Of a DNA stretch of 64,000 bases, positions 1 to 9,900 are shown piece after piece; positions within the stretch are counted from its first letter, which is position 1, and every line of letters starts with the position of its first letter. Position numbers and translations under genes: made by a program. The notes below the pieces were generated by a model. That model did no database searches. It had not been told where the DNA came from and was given only the letters and a program-made list of their open reading frames with translations. Source of the stretch: Ruminococcus sp. (GTDB taxonomy: Bacteria; Bacillota; Clostridia; Oscillospirales; Ruminococcaceae); contig SVNM01000002.1 of assembly GCA_015066875.1 (NCBI GenBank), forward strand, positions 23,868-87,867. The letters run 5' to 3'.

Positions 1-893
1 ACCTTGAGCTGTTGCTTTCTTGCACGTTCAAGCTCAAGACGGCGGAGCTTCTCTGCTTCACTTTCCTTCTTGGAGAACTGCTGACGGTTTCTCTGGGCTG
101 ATTTCTGATTTATCTTCTGCTTCTTTGAAGAGTAGTTATCGTTCTTATGCTTATTTGATGTAGCCATCTGGTCATAGCGCTCGTTGTACTTATCAAGGTC
201 AACATAGCTTCCTCTTGTATCAACTGTACGGCGCTGTGTAGCTGTTGAAGCTGTTTCAGAGCTGAATGACGCATTGAACTTTGTCTTTTCTCCTCTGTCC
301 TGAGCCTTTGCAGCAGGCTTCTTGTCATTCTTCTTGTTCTTCTGAGACTTGTTCTGCTCTGCAGCCTTGGGAGCTTCCTTAACAGGCTCTGGCTTCTTCT
401 CCTCAGCCTTTGGAGCTTCCTTAACGGGCTCTGCCTTCTTCTCCTCAGCCTTGGGAGCCTCCTTAACAGGCTCTGGCTTCTTCTCCTCAGCCTTGGGAGC
501 TTCCTTAACGGGCTCTGGCTTCTTCTCCTCAGCCTTGGGAGCCTCCTTAACAGGCTCAGCCTTCTTTTCCTCAGTCTTGGAAGCCTTTTTCTCTGCCTTT
601 ACAGGCTTCTTTTCAGCCTTGGGCTTTTCAGTTTTTTCTGTCTTTTCAGTTTTCTTTTCTGTCTTCTTTTCAGCTACAGGCTTGGGGTCCTTCGCTGATG
701 CAAAATACTCGTCAAAGGATTTTACAGAGTGAAGCTTTGAATAATGCTCAAGAAGGATATTCATCTCATCCTGAGTAATGCTTGTAGAAGCCTTTTTCTT
801 TGTATCTCCTCTTTCAGCGAAAAACTCGATAAGCTCCTGTGAAGAAACGTTAAGGTCCTTCGCTGCGTCGCTAAGCTTTAATTTTTTTGTCAT
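1..893 (-). CDS. infB: Translation initiation factor IF-2, N-terminal part (runs off the window edge)
   Basis: Reverse-strand frame open from CAT at 891-893 to the window edge; reads MTKKLKLSDAAKDLNVSSQELIEFFAERGDTKKK..., an IF2_N-like domain followed by Lys/Glu/Pro-rich repeats; last gene of the nusA operon. Not in the ORF track because it has no stop inside the window. Confidence 0.9.
   Translation of the reverse strand, partial: MTKKLKLSDAAKDLNVSSQELIEFFAERGDTKKKASTSITQDEMNILLEHYSKLHSVKSFDEYFASAKDPKPVAEKKTEKKTEKTEKTEKPKAEKKPVKAEKKASKTEEKKAEPVKEAPKAEEKKPEPVKEAPKAEEKKPEPVKEAPKAEEKKAEPVKEAPKAEEKKPEPVKEAPKAAEQNKSQKNKKNDKKPAAKAQDRGEKTKFNASFSSETASTATQRRTVDTRGSYVDLDKYNERYDQMATSNKHKNDNYSSKKQKINQKSAQRNRQQFSKKESEAEKLRRLELERARKQQLK
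364..590 (-). repeat. Five tandem ~45-bp (15-aa) repeats, EEKK(P/A)EPVKEAPKA, in the IF-2 N-terminus
   Basis: Repeated gccttgggagcttccttaacgggctctggcttcttctcctca units read directly in the sequence. Confidence 0.9.
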
Positions 894-979
894 AGGCCAA
901 AAACCTCCTATTATTCGTATTATCTATGTGGTATGTCAACTGTTCTGTATATTTCAACGCAATAAGCAGTTAAATATTG

Positions 980-1303
980 TTAATTGCCGTTTTCTTCGGC
1001 AAGCTGTGCAAACTTTCCGGCAAAACCGCTGTCGCAGACGCCTATAACCGCTGTCTGTTTTCCGCATAATCTGCCGATTTCCTCTTTTGTAACGGGGATA
1101 TTCACAAGCCTTATACTGTATTTATCACACATAAAGGCTGTTTCCTTCAGCGTTTTTGCTGAGGTATCGCTTGCTGTAAGCACACAGACGATTTTATTCT
1201 CCTTCATTGCCGTACATACGCTGTCAAAGCCCTTTACTGTTTTTCCCGCCTTGATGCATATGGTAAGGAGATTACTTATTTTCCGGATCTGCTCTGAGCT
1301 CAT
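980..1303 (-). CDS. ylxQ: L7Ae-family ribosomal-like protein (YlxQ)
   Basis: 107 aa; L7Ae-like sequence (AGKTVKGFDSVCTAMKENKIVCVLTASDTSAKT); between rnpM and infB in the canonical nusA operon order. Confidence 0.85.
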   Translation of the reverse strand: MSSEQIRKISNLLTICIKAGKTVKGFDSVCTAMKENKIVCVLTASDTSAKTLKETAFMCDKYSIRLVNIPVTKEEIGRLCGKQTAVIGVCDSGFAGKFAQLAEENGN

Positions 1304-1550
1304 CAGCCATCACCTCATACACGCTTTCATCAATTTTGCACGAGAATGATTTTTCAAGCTTTCTGCCCTTGCGAGCCTTTTCAAAGCACTCAATGCTTCT
1401 GCATATATATGCTCCTCTGCCTGCTTTTTTGCCTGTGAAGTCAAGGCTTATTTCGCCTTCCGGAGATTTCACCGCACGGATAAGCTCCTTTTTCGGCTTC
1501 ATTTCTCCGCACCCAAGGCACATTCTCATAGGTATTTTTTTCTGCTTCAT
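1272..1550 (-). CDS. rnpM: YlxR family (RNase P modulator RnpM)
   Basis: 92 aa with MRMCLGCGEMKPKKELIRAV and GRGAYIC motifs typical of YlxR; operon position. Confidence 0.92.
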   Translation of the reverse strand: MKQKKIPMRMCLGCGEMKPKKELIRAVKSPEGEISLDFTGKKAGRGAYICRSIECFEKARKGRKLEKSFSCKIDESVYEVMADELRADPENK

Positions 1551-1553
1551 ATA

Positions 1554-2777
1554 TTATTCCTCAACAGAAGCAACTGTCTCCTCAACAGCAGTCTCCTCTG
1601 CAACAACAGCCTCTTCTGTTACAACCTCTTCCTCAGTGGGAGCTGTCTTTTCGGGGAGCTTGAAATCGGGGCTGATTTCAGGAGCCTCTTCACCTGTTAC
1701 TGTATCGAACTGGGGCTTGATATCGATCTTGAAGCCTGTAAGCTTTGCTGCAAGCTTTGCATTCTGTCCCTTATTTCCGATTGCAAGTGAAAGCTGGTTG
1801 TTGGGAACGATTACTGTACAGGTCTTTTCCTCTTCGGAAGTGATTACTGTCTTGAGAACCTCTGCGGGAGCAAGTGCTCTTGCGATGAACTCTTCAGGAA
1901 CTTCGCTGTAGGGAATGATGTCGATTTTTTCGCCTGAAAGCTCATTTACAACAGCTGAAATTCTTGAACGTCTTGCACCGATGCAGGCACCTACTGCGTC
2001 AACGTTGGGATCCTTTGACCATACTGCGATCTTTGTTCTTGAGCCTGCTTCTCTTGAGATTGACTTAACTTCAACAGTTCCGTCGTAGATTTCGGGAACC
2101 TCGATTTCAAAGAGTCTCTTTACAAGGTCCTTATGAGTACGTGAGATTTTTACAACAGGCTTCTTGTTCTTGTTTGCAATTCCTGTAATGTAAACCTTTA
2201 CCGACTTGCCTTCTTCAAGGTTTTCGCCGGGAATCTGCTCGTTTCTGAAGAGGTAGAGCTCTGTTCCCTCATAAACAACGGTAACAGTACCTCTGCCGGG
2301 CTCGATCTGTGAGATCTTAGCTGTGATGCACTCGTGCTCCTTAGACTCAAAGCGTGAAAGCATCTGTTCACGGTTGATCTCTCTCAGGTCGCCCTTGATT
2401 GACTGCTTTGCTGAAAGTGCAGCCATTCTGCCGAGCTTTGCGATATCTATTTCCTTAAGCATTGTTGCGCCTACGTAGATATCGGGATCAATTGTTCTTG
2501 CCTCGTCGATATTGATTTCATTCTCGTCGATAGGCTCGTCATCGATAACCTCCTGCACAATGAACATCTTGAATGTTTTTGTTGCGGGATCGATTTCCAC
2601 TCTGATGTTATCCTCGCTGTGGGGATAAGCCTTTCTTGCAGCCTTAAGCATTGCGGATTTTATCTTTTCGATAAGAATCTCTGTTTCAACGCTGTTTTCC
2701 TCACCCAAAAGCGCAAGTGCGTCGAAAAACTGTCCGAACTCACTTCCTGCCTTCTTTTCTGTCTTTTTCTTTGCCAT
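1554..2777 (-). CDS. nusA: Transcription termination/antitermination factor NusA
   Basis: 407 aa; NusA N-terminal, S1 and KH regions (VGACIGARRSRISAVVNELSGEKIDI; NNQLSLAIGNKGQNAKLAAKLTGFKIDI). Confidence 0.97.
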   Translation of the reverse strand: MAKKKTEKKAGSEFGQFFDALALLGEENSVETEILIEKIKSAMLKAARKAYPHSEDNIRVEIDPATKTFKMFIVQEVIDDEPIDENEINIDEARTIDPDIYVGATMLKEIDIAKLGRMAALSAKQSIKGDLREINREQMLSRFESKEHECITAKISQIEPGRGTVTVVYEGTELYLFRNEQIPGENLEEGKSVKVYITGIANKNKKPVVKISRTHKDLVKRLFEIEVPEIYDGTVEVKSISREAGSRTKIAVWSKDPNVDAVGACIGARRSRISAVVNELSGEKIDIIPYSEVPEEFIARALAPAEVLKTVITSEEEKTCTVIVPNNQLSLAIGNKGQNAKLAAKLTGFKIDIKPQFDTVTGEEAPEISPDFKLPEKTAPTEEEVVTEEAVVAEETAVEETVASVEE

Positions 2778-2821
2778 TTCGTTAATTCCTCCGATTCTGT
2801 ATTTTACTTGTTGGTATTGAT

Positions 2822-3295
2822 TTATTCAAACTCCATATAAAGCTTTACATACGAAATATCCGCAAGGGAATAGGTTTTTGCTTCTCCTTCGGTTTCGATT
2901 GTAACGCCCTCCTTATCGGCTGATACAAGATTGCCGATCACTTCCTTCAGATCGTCTACGCTTCTGATAAAGTGAATTCTCACCTCATCACCGACGCATA
3001 CCTCAAAGTGCTCTTCCTTTACAAGCTCTCTTTCAAGACCTGCCGAGCCTACCTCAAGCATATAGCTCTGTGATATGGGATCTTCCTTATCGAGAATGTC
3101 GTTGATAGGACGTGTTGCACGCTCGCAGTCGTCAATGGTAATACCCTCGTCCTGATCGATGAAAACTCTCAGATACCACAACGCGCCTTCTTTTTCATAG
3201 CATACGTCCCACAGAAAGTAACCAAGCTCATCGGTAATGGGTCTGATGAGGTCATAAACACGCTGTTCTGTGCTTCCGAACCTTTTGAATTTCAT
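2822..3295 (-). CDS. rimP: Ribosome maturation factor RimP
   Basis: 157 aa; RimP signature (LEVGSAGLERELVKEEHFE...); upstream of nusA. Confidence 0.95.
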   Translation of the reverse strand: MKFKRFGSTEQRVYDLIRPITDELGYFLWDVCYEKEGALWYLRVFIDQDEGITIDDCERATRPINDILDKEDPISQSYMLEVGSAGLERELVKEEHFEVCVGDEVRIHFIRSVDDLKEVIGNLVSADKEGVTIETEGEAKTYSLADISYVKLYMEFE

Positions 3296-3578
3296 ACGCC
3301 TTTTCCTCCCGGATATAAGCGGGAGTCTCCTTTCCTTAAAAGATGAATAGTCTTAATCAAAACGAAAGACCGGAAGGTTCCGGTCTTTAGCTTAACTATC
3401 ATTACACATATTATACCACTTATATATATAAAAATCAAGTGTTTTTTTATTTTTTGAAAATTTTTGATTTTTCTCTCTGAAAAGTAAAAATATTTCACAC
3501 TATCTTAGTGATATTGCCGAAATTAACAGGGCAATTTTCGTCTAAATACTGATTTTCAGAGCAATATTCTTTTATTGC

Positions 3579-3607
3579 TTGACAGGGTTTTCAATTGAAT
3601 GTATAAT
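3579..3607 (+). promoter_or_regulatory. Sigma-A promoter TTGACA-17-TATAAT
   Basis: TTGACA 3579-3584, 17-nt spacer, TATAAT 3602-3607, upstream of the lipoprotein start at 3656. Confidence 0.85.
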
Positions 3608-3655
3608 AGCATTAATAAGTGTACGCACTTTTATTACGAAAGGAGTTTTTTATTA

Positions 3656-5077
3656 ATGAACAATCTGAAAAGATTTCTTGCCGGAATCCTCTCAATTACG
3701 GCAATCATGACTGCTACTGTTTCCTGCAGTAAGGAGGAAGCAAGCTCTGAAAACAATGAGCATTATAAGTCTCAGGACGATATCGCTGTTGAGGCGGGCG
3801 ACGATATCAAGGGAGAAAATGATGCCGATATCACAGGTCAGACTATCTACTGGCTTGCTGATTACGACCTTAACCCTACAAACAATAACGACCGTTCCGT
3901 TGCTCTTTCACTTTTTGAGGACGTTTACGGCGGTAAAATAGAATGGATCCAGACAGATTCTGAAAACAAGTTCTCTACACTCGCTCAGAGACTTCTTGCA
4001 GGCGATCCTGTTGATATGTTCCCCTATGAGTGGGACGCTGTTCCTAACGGTGTTACAAAAAATCAGTATCAGCCCCTCGATCCCTACTACGATATCCTCG
4101 AAATGGATACAGAGCTCTGGGACGATATGACTGATGTTATCGATATGTTTGAGTATAACGACTCTCACTATGTTATCCCTTACGCTGTTTCCGATCCTCT
4201 GCTTATTACCTACAGCAGAAAGCTTATGGAAGCTGAAGGTCTTGATGATCCCCGTGAGCTTTACGAGGACGGCGAGTGGGATTGGGACGCTATGATGGAA
4301 ATGATGAACTCATTTGTTTCAAACGCTCCCGAGGGTGTTACAAGATACGGTATCAACGGCTGGTTCGGTCAGGCTGTTATGCAGTCTACAGGTGAAACTG
4401 TTGTCAAGTACGACGGCGAAAAGTTCATCAACAACATCAATAGCCCCGAAATCGAGAAGGCTCAGCTTCTCCTTCAGGAAATGGCTACAAATAACCTCTA
4501 TCAGCCCGGCTGGATAGGCTACTTCCCCGACGATCATAACACACTCTTCTTCGCTATGGCTAACTGGGCTCTTGGTGGTTCAAATGCCAAGAATCAGGAC
4601 GCTGACCTTATGGTTGTTCCTTTCCCCAAGTCTCCCGATGCTGATGATTACTACCTCTGCGCTAACTTCGCTGCTAAGATGCTGGTTGACGGCTCTGACA
4701 AGGGCGAGGCTGTTGCTACATACATCAAGTGCGAAAGACTTGCAGCTACTAATGAGGAATATATGGAAGTTGCTAAGCAGAAGGCTCTTATCGTTGAGCA
4801 GACTGCTTCAGGTATCACAAAGTCATATATTACCGAAGAGCAGTATGACGCTATTCAGGAATACCTTGATACAGACAACACAACTCCTGTCTTCGACTTC
4901 GGCTACGGTATGGGCGACAGAATGTACGGCGACGGCGAGTATACTTACGAGACAAGAGGCGTTATGAACAACCTCGAATCTACTCTCCTTGAGGGTAACG
5001 AAACTGTTGACTCATGGGCTACACTCCGTGACGCTTGGACAGGTGTTATCGACGAGGAAATCGCTAAGTTCAACTAA
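3656..5077 (+). CDS. Extracellular solute-binding lipoprotein (ABC sugar-type)
   Basis: Lipobox signal (LKRFLAGILSITAIMTATVSCSK); family-like body. Start moved to ATG 3656 (RBS aaaggag); the track start 3599 lies upstream of the -10 box. Confidence 0.85.
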   Translation: MNNLKRFLAGILSITAIMTATVSCSKEEASSENNEHYKSQDDIAVEAGDDIKGENDADITGQTIYWLADYDLNPTNNNDRSVALSLFEDVYGGKIEWIQTDSENKFSTLAQRLLAGDPVDMFPYEWDAVPNGVTKNQYQPLDPYYDILEMDTELWDDMTDVIDMFEYNDSHYVIPYAVSDPLLITYSRKLMEAEGLDDPRELYEDGEWDWDAMMEMMNSFVSNAPEGVTRYGINGWFGQAVMQSTGETVVKYDGEKFINNINSPEIEKAQLLLQEMATNNLYQPGWIGYFPDDHNTLFFAMANWALGGSNAKNQDADLMVVPFPKSPDADDYYLCANFAAKMLVDGSDKGEAVATYIKCERLAATNEEYMEVAKQKALIVEQTASGITKSYITEEQYDAIQEYLDTDNTTPVFDFGYGMGDRMYGDGEYTYETRGVMNNLESTLLEGNETVDSWATLRDAWTGVIDEEIAKFN

Positions 5078-5087
5078 TTACTGAAAA

Positions 5088-5122
5088 ATAAAGCTGTGGG
5101 CGTTAACGCTCACAGCTTTTTT
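5088..5122 (+). terminator. Rho-independent terminator
   Basis: AAAGCTGTGGGCGTTAACGCTCACAGCTTTTTT after the stop at 5077. Confidence 0.85.
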
Positions 5123-5126
5123 ATGC

Positions 5127-5157
5127 ACAAAAAAGGGAGCCGAAAGCTCCCTTTTGA
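5127..5157 (-). terminator. Rho-independent terminator for the convergent gene
   Basis: AAAAAAGGGAGCCGAAAGCTCCCTTTT read on the minus strand, just 3' of the gene ending at 5168. Confidence 0.8.
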
Positions 5158-5167
5158 ATTATATTGC

Positions 5168-5962
5168 TTATTCCTTCACTATAGGAAGTGAGTTACCCTC
5201 TTCATCGTAGAAAACAATATTGTCGATGTAAAGATTCGACTCATTCTGAATTCCCCAGCGCATGATAAGGAAGTTTGCGTCTTCCATTTCATTCGACCAC
5301 TTGTGTCCGCCTGCAGCAAGAAGGAACTTGAACTTTACATGTACAGCACCTGACATATCAAAGTTGTACTCACCGCCCGAATACTCGCTGAAATCGTACC
5401 ATGTCTCGCCGTCAGCAATGATAGTTCCGCCACCGCCGCCGATCCAGCCGGGAGCCTTTACATTCTCGCCGAGCTCGTTTACAAGCTTATCTGCTGTTGC
5501 GTCGCCGTAAACGTCAAACTCAATGTAATTAACCTTATCCAGATTTTCTGCACCGATAAGCTGATTTGCGTGAATTTTAATCTTCTGAACCTTGCCATCA
5601 AGAGCAATTTCGCCTGAATCTGTGAATTTAAGCATTTTATTGCCCTGAACCTCTACAACAGAAAGCTCGCCTGTTGCGGCATAATCGTCATCAGTAACAA
5701 CCTCGGCAAATGAGAAATCATCATCATCAAAGGTTATTGCGTTGTCGTCTGTTGCCTCTGAAGGTACAGGAGGCACAAGCTCCTCTGTTGCAGCTTCTGT
5801 AGTTTCCTCCTCTGCAGCTGTATCTTCAGCAACTGTTGTATCTGCAATTGTTGTTTCGTTTACGCTTTCAGCCTCAGAGCTGCTTTCCTTTTCTCCACAG
5901 CCCGCTGAAGCCGCAAGCACTGAAAACACCATTGCGCTTGCGATAAGCTTTTTGTAATCCAT
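5168..5962 (-). CDS. Secreted lipoprotein with beta-sandwich/CBM-like C-terminal region
   Basis: MDYKKLIASAMVFSVLAASAGCGEKE lipobox; acidic/Thr linker; start at CAT 5960-5962 with RBS aaagggaggg. Confidence 0.65.
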   Translation of the reverse strand: MDYKKLIASAMVFSVLAASAGCGEKESSSEAESVNETTIADTTVAEDTAAEEETTEAATEELVPPVPSEATDDNAITFDDDDFSFAEVVTDDDYAATGELSVVEVQGNKMLKFTDSGEIALDGKVQKIKIHANQLIGAENLDKVNYIEFDVYGDATADKLVNELGENVKAPGWIGGGGGTIIADGETWYDFSEYSGGEYNFDMSGAVHVKFKFLLAAGGHKWSNEMEDANFLIMRWGIQNESNLYIDNIVFYDEEGNSLPIVKE

Positions 5963-6055
5963 CTTTAGCCCTCCCTTTAATGTGTACACCTATAATCAAT
6001 GCCCCCTGAAAACAGAGGGCATTATTATTTTCAAGATTTGTAAAGTGACTTTAAA

Positions 6056-6826
6056 TTAGTCCTTCTTTCTTGCTACGAATGCAGCCACGCCTGCGAGTGC
6101 GAGTGCTGAAGCAGCTACGCCTACGCCTGCAACGCCTGTGTTTGTAGAAGTCTCTGTCTTACCGCCGTTAGCAGCCTTAGTTGTTGTAGCGCCAGCCTTT
6201 GTAGTTGTTGTAGCGCCTGTTGTAGTTGTACCAGCAGCAGCTGTTGTTGTTGCAGCAGTTGTTGTGGGAGCTTCTGTAGGAGCCTCTGTAGGATCCTCAA
6301 CACCTGTCTTGATTGAGTTAACAACGATATCTACACCTGAACCAGCAACACCTGAGAAGTCACCGTAGTTGTAGCAGTTGATATCTGTCTGGAGAATGAG
6401 GCACTCAATGCTCTCAGAACCTTCAGCAAGGTTCCATGTTACTGAATAATTGCCATTACCGTTGAGCTGAACTGCATCGTCGCCAGCATCAGCAAGTGTC
6501 CAAACCTGTGCATTTGAACCTACGCTACCAGCAATCCAAGCGTTGAATGAATCACCATCGTTAAGACCGCTGATTGTGAAATCAATTGTGATGTTATCCT
6601 CAACAGCTGAGTTAGTATCGATATCTGTTACATTGGGCTGTGTCCAGATGTTGTAGATATTTCTACGCATTGACTTACCATCGTTATCTGTTGAAAGTGA
6701 ACCCTCTGACTGTGTGTAAGCAATCTCGCTTACAGCAGCGTTTGCGTTTGTAAGTGTCATAGCAGCGAATGCAGAAGCAGAAACTGCTGTTGCAGCCATA
6801 GCTGCAAAAATCTTCTTCATATTCAT
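6056..6826 (-). CDS. Secreted surface protein with Thr-rich linker and C-terminal hydrophobic anchor (GVAASALALAGVAAFVARKKD)
   Basis: Signal peptide MNMKKIFAAMAATAVSASAFA, TTT-rich linker, C-terminal TM plus RKKD tail. Confidence 0.65.
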   Translation of the reverse strand: MNMKKIFAAMAATAVSASAFAAMTLTNANAAVSEIAYTQSEGSLSTDNDGKSMRRNIYNIWTQPNVTDIDTNSAVEDNITIDFTISGLNDGDSFNAWIAGSVGSNAQVWTLADAGDDAVQLNGNGNYSVTWNLAEGSESIECLILQTDINCYNYGDFSGVAGSGVDIVVNSIKTGVEDPTEAPTEAPTTTAATTTAAAGTTTTGATTTTKAGATTTKAANGGKTETSTNTGVAGVGVAASALALAGVAAFVARKKD

Positions 6827-6979
6827 GGTAAAAAACTCCTTACTCATATACGACACATATAAAAACCTAAAAATGCCGTATGATATATTTTCATATTTTC
6901 ATTATAACATCAAATTGCACACATATCAAGTAGCAATTTACACAAAATTCACAAACCTCAGCTATACATAATTAACACT

Positions 6980-9900
6980 TTATCCATTATTTTTAGCCCT
7001 GTCGATTATGTCAACCACGTCCTTCATCATATCAAAGGGCTTGATTTTAGGGCTTATCTTCACCGATACATAGCTTTTTCCAGAGCCATTGAAGGTGATT
7101 TTACCCTTATAAGCAGACGAAAGTGCTGCAATCTGCTCCATTGCAAGATACTCGGTATAGAAGTACATTGCTGTGTTTTTCTGCGATATTTCGGTAATTC
7201 CAAGGTGTGCTGCCTTGTTTCTCAGCAGAGAGACCTCGATAAGTCCCACAACGGATTTCGGCGGATCTCCGTAACGGTCGATAAGCTCGTCAATAAGGTC
7301 GGTTTTGTCCTCGTTGGTGTTCACAAGCATTATCTTTCGGTACATATCGATTCGCTGATTAAGGCTTTCGATGTATTTTTCGGGAATATGCGCGTCAATC
7401 TGTATATCCACAAGGCACTCCGGGATTTTCTCAGGCTGTTTGCCCTTCTCCTCGGCAATGGCTTCAGATAAAAGTCTCAGATACATATCGTATCCCACGG
7501 CTTCCATATGACCGTGCTGTCTGCCACCGAGAATACTTCCCGCGCCACGTATTTCAAGGTCTCGCAGAGCTATTCTGAATCCGCTTCCGAACTGGGTGAA
7601 CTCTCTCATTGCGTCAAGTCTCTTGGAAGCTATTTCCGTCAGAACCTTATCCTTTTTGAAGGTGAAATACGCATAGCCTCGTCTGTTGGAGCGTCCCACA
7701 CGTCCTCTCAGCTGATAGAGCTGTGAAAGTCCGAAGCGGTCTGCGTCCTCAATTATAAGGGTGTTTACGTTGGGAACATCTACTCCCGTTTCAATAATTG
7801 TGGTGCACACGAGAATATCTATTTCGTGCTCTACAAGCTGTTCCCAGATATCAGACATCTCGTCCTCAGACATCTGACCGTGGGCGTAGGCTACTCTTGC
7901 ATCGGGAAGAAGCTCCTTAAGACGTGAAGCGCACGCCTGAATTGTCTCCACACGATTGTGAATATAGTAGACCTGACCGCCTCTGCGAAGCTCACGCACA
8001 ATAGCCTGAACAAGCGTGCCTATATTGTACTCGATTACATAGGTCTGAACAGGGTAGCGGTCCTGGGGTGGCTCCTCGATAACCGACATATCACGTATAC
8101 CGCTCATGGCCATATTAAGGGTTCTCGGTATGGGAGTCGCCGAAAGAGTAAGCACATCGACCCCGGAAAAGGTTTCCTTGAATTTTTCCTTGTGAGCTAC
8201 TCCGAAGCGCTGTTCCTCATCGATTATAGCAAGGCCTAAATCCTTGAAAACAACGTTTTTCTGTATGATTTTATGTGTACCTATAAGAAGGTCTATTCTT
8301 CCCGATTTAAGCTTTTTCAGTATCTCGGTCTGCTGTTTCGGAGTGCGGTATCTCGACAGAAGCTCGATATTCACGGGGAAGCCTTCAAATCTTCTGAGTG
8401 CTGTCTGATAGTGTTGCCACGCAAGGACTGTTGTGGGAACAAGTATTGCGCACTGCTTTCCAGCAAGCACGCACTTCATTGACGCTCTGAGAGCTACCTC
8501 GGTCTTTCCGAAACCAACATCTCCGCAGAGAAGACGCTCCATAGGACGTGGACGCTCCATATCCGCCTTGATTTCGGCTATGGACTGAAGCTGGTCATCG
8601 GTTTCCACGTAAGGAAAACGCTCCTCAAAATCGTGCTGTATCTCATCATCGGGATAAAAGGCAAAGCCCTTGCTCTGTTCACGCTTTGCATAAAGGGCAA
8701 TAAGCTCGTGAGCCATATCCTTTACCGCACGCTTTACATTGCCTCTTGTCCTCTGCCACTCGCCTGAGCTAAGCTTGTTGAGCTTTACTCCGCTGTCGTC
8801 ACGGGGACCTATATACTTTGATACAAGATCAAGCTGTGTTACGGGAATATAAAGCTTATCGGTGCCCGCATACTGAATAGTGATGTAATCCTTTGTAACT
8901 CCGTCGAATTCAAGCTTTCGTATGCCGATAAAACGACCTATACCGTGTCCCGAATGAACAACAAGGTCGCCTTCCTGAATATCGGCAAGACTGCGGATCT
9001 CCTCGCTTTTATTCTTTTTCTTCTTTCTCTTTTTCACCCCGGAGTTCATAGCTCTGCCCTGAGTGATCATTACAGTCTTTGTTTCGGGATACTCAAAGCC
9101 TCCGCTGAAGCTTCCTGACATAAGGCAGACTCTGCCGTGCTCTGCCTCAGTCTGCTCCGTAACTATGGAACAGGGAAAACCCATTTTCTCGATGTCCTGC
9201 TTTACTATGGGAAGAGTCTTTTCGCTTCCCGCAACAAGTATAACGCTGTAATTCCTGTTTATATAATCAGATAGATCCTCGGCAAGCTGTTTCATTTCTC
9301 CGCCCCAGGGAGCTGTCTGCATAGCTTCAAAGCTCACAAGACGGCGGAAGTCTATACGCTCGCCACCCTGCATAAAGGAGCTGAGATACAGACAGTTTTT
9401 CTTCGAGCAGATGTGCTGTATCTCGGAAAGCTCGGTGTAGTAGCCCTCAAGTCCCTTGCAGAGCTGTCCGTCCTCAATAAGAATTTTAACGTCCTCGTTG
9501 TGACGTGCGGTAACTCCCGTTGCGTTTTCCATAACGTCGGAATAGTCGCTGAAAACCACAGGACCGTCAATGTAGTCAAAAACAGTCGCTCTGTCGCTGT
9601 ACACAAGAGGATAATACTTATGGCTGTGCACAAGGATTTCTCCGCTTCTCAGCCTGTTCACATCGGCGCCAAGATTTTTCCTTACCGCTTCGGCACGCTT
9701 GCCTCTTGCCTTTTTACAGAGCTCCTCTATCTTTACAGCAAGCTCTTCGTTATCGTAAAGAACCTCGTTTGCGGGAGAAATATCCACGCTTTCAAGAGGC
9801 TCTGTTCTTCTCTGTGTATCAGTTTCAAACAGGGATATGGTATCAACCTCGTCTCCCCAGAACTCTATTCTTACGGGAGCAGATGACTGAACGGGGAAAA

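Noticed and set aside
349-732. Plus-strand ORF GASLTGSGFFSSA... repeats
   Set aside because: Exact antisense of the IF-2 N-terminal repeats; no RBS and not an independent repeat protein.
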